DNA of 5,750 bases, from positions 1 to 5,750 of the forward strand of contig JACQEC010000269.1 in assembly GCA_016200765.1 (NCBI GenBank). Direction: 5' to 3'. A program made the position numbers and the translations under genes. The notes under the pieces are model-generated. The model made no database searches. It saw only the letters and a program-made list of their open reading frames with translations, and had not been told where the DNA came from. Shown here piece after piece: positions 5,665-5,750 of this stretch (the first letter of the stretch is position 1; each line of letters opens with the position of its first letter). Source of the stretch: Chloroflexota bacterium (GTDB lineage Bacteria > Chloroflexota > Anaerolineae > JACRMK01).

Positions 5665-5750
5665 GTGCCGTGTTTCACAATCTCCTCAATATGACTCTAA
5701 TCACTTCCTAAATTTCGTGGTCCGGCATCGGGTGTAAACGGCTCCGGGAG
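5665..5750 (+). other. Leader of an unseen rightward transcript
   Basis: About 80 bases downstream of the strong promoter contain no supported coding start and no Shine-Dalgarno site. The only ATG-led frame nearby (5691-5711) encodes six residues. It is either the leader of a gene beyond the window or the beginning of a non-coding RNA. I recognise no tRNA, rRNA, tmRNA or RNase P sequence in it. Confidence 0.4.

Noticed and set aside
4999..5694. Plus-strand open frame of 231 codons across the nuoN start and the repeat region
   Set aside because: Its first part is antisense to nuoN, and the rest translates palindromes and promoter sequence. No domain or ribosome site is seen.
5691..5711. Six-codon leader peptide frame after the right-hand promoter
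   Set aside because: No ribosome site precedes it and the peptide shows no run of regulatory codons.

Overview
This is a GC-rich bacterial window carrying four recognisable genes in two convergent pairs. The best guess for the source is a Chloroflexota (Anaerolineae-like) genome. That rests on the style of the proteins, a free-standing nuoN, and the interspersed palindromic and CCTCACCCCCGACCCC-type repeats upstream of it. It is an inference of moderate-to-low confidence, because no taxonomic marker gene is present.

Left half, plus strand: a non-coding or unresolved leader (1-193) with a dyad at 58-88; a complete fused ABC exporter (membrane domain plus ATPase, 194-2083); and, 56 bases later, a CaiB/BaiF family III CoA-transferase (2140-3333). 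No terminator or good promoter separates the two genes, so co-transcription is plausible. A strong hairpin terminator at 3359-3384 ends the unit and can also work on the opposite strand.

Middle and right, minus strand: a 70-residue cold-shock protein (3448-3660) has its own near-consensus promoter (TTGACA, 18 bases, TATACT) and a leader of about 145 bases. The start of that leader can pair with the stretch just before the Shine-Dalgarno site. Next comes a complete nuoN (3861-5312), the antiporter-like membrane subunit N of respiratory complex I. It has its own promoter (TTGGCA, 17 bases, TATAAT), and an exact 7-bp inverted repeat brackets the -10 box. No nuoM or other nuo gene lies upstream, so nuoN looks separated from the rest of its operon.

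Right end (5313-5750): no coding region is supported. This stretch holds the nuoN promoter, a perfect 33-base palindrome (5445-5477), a second repeat-like block with a GAAA-loop hairpin (5512-5578), and a very strong outward plus-strand promoter (5636-5664) driving something beyond the window edge.

I see no defence system, CRISPR array, transposase or other clearly new multi-gene system. The most interesting signals are regulatory: the structured cold-shock leader, the dyad over the nuoN promoter, and the repeat cluster beside a strong promoter.
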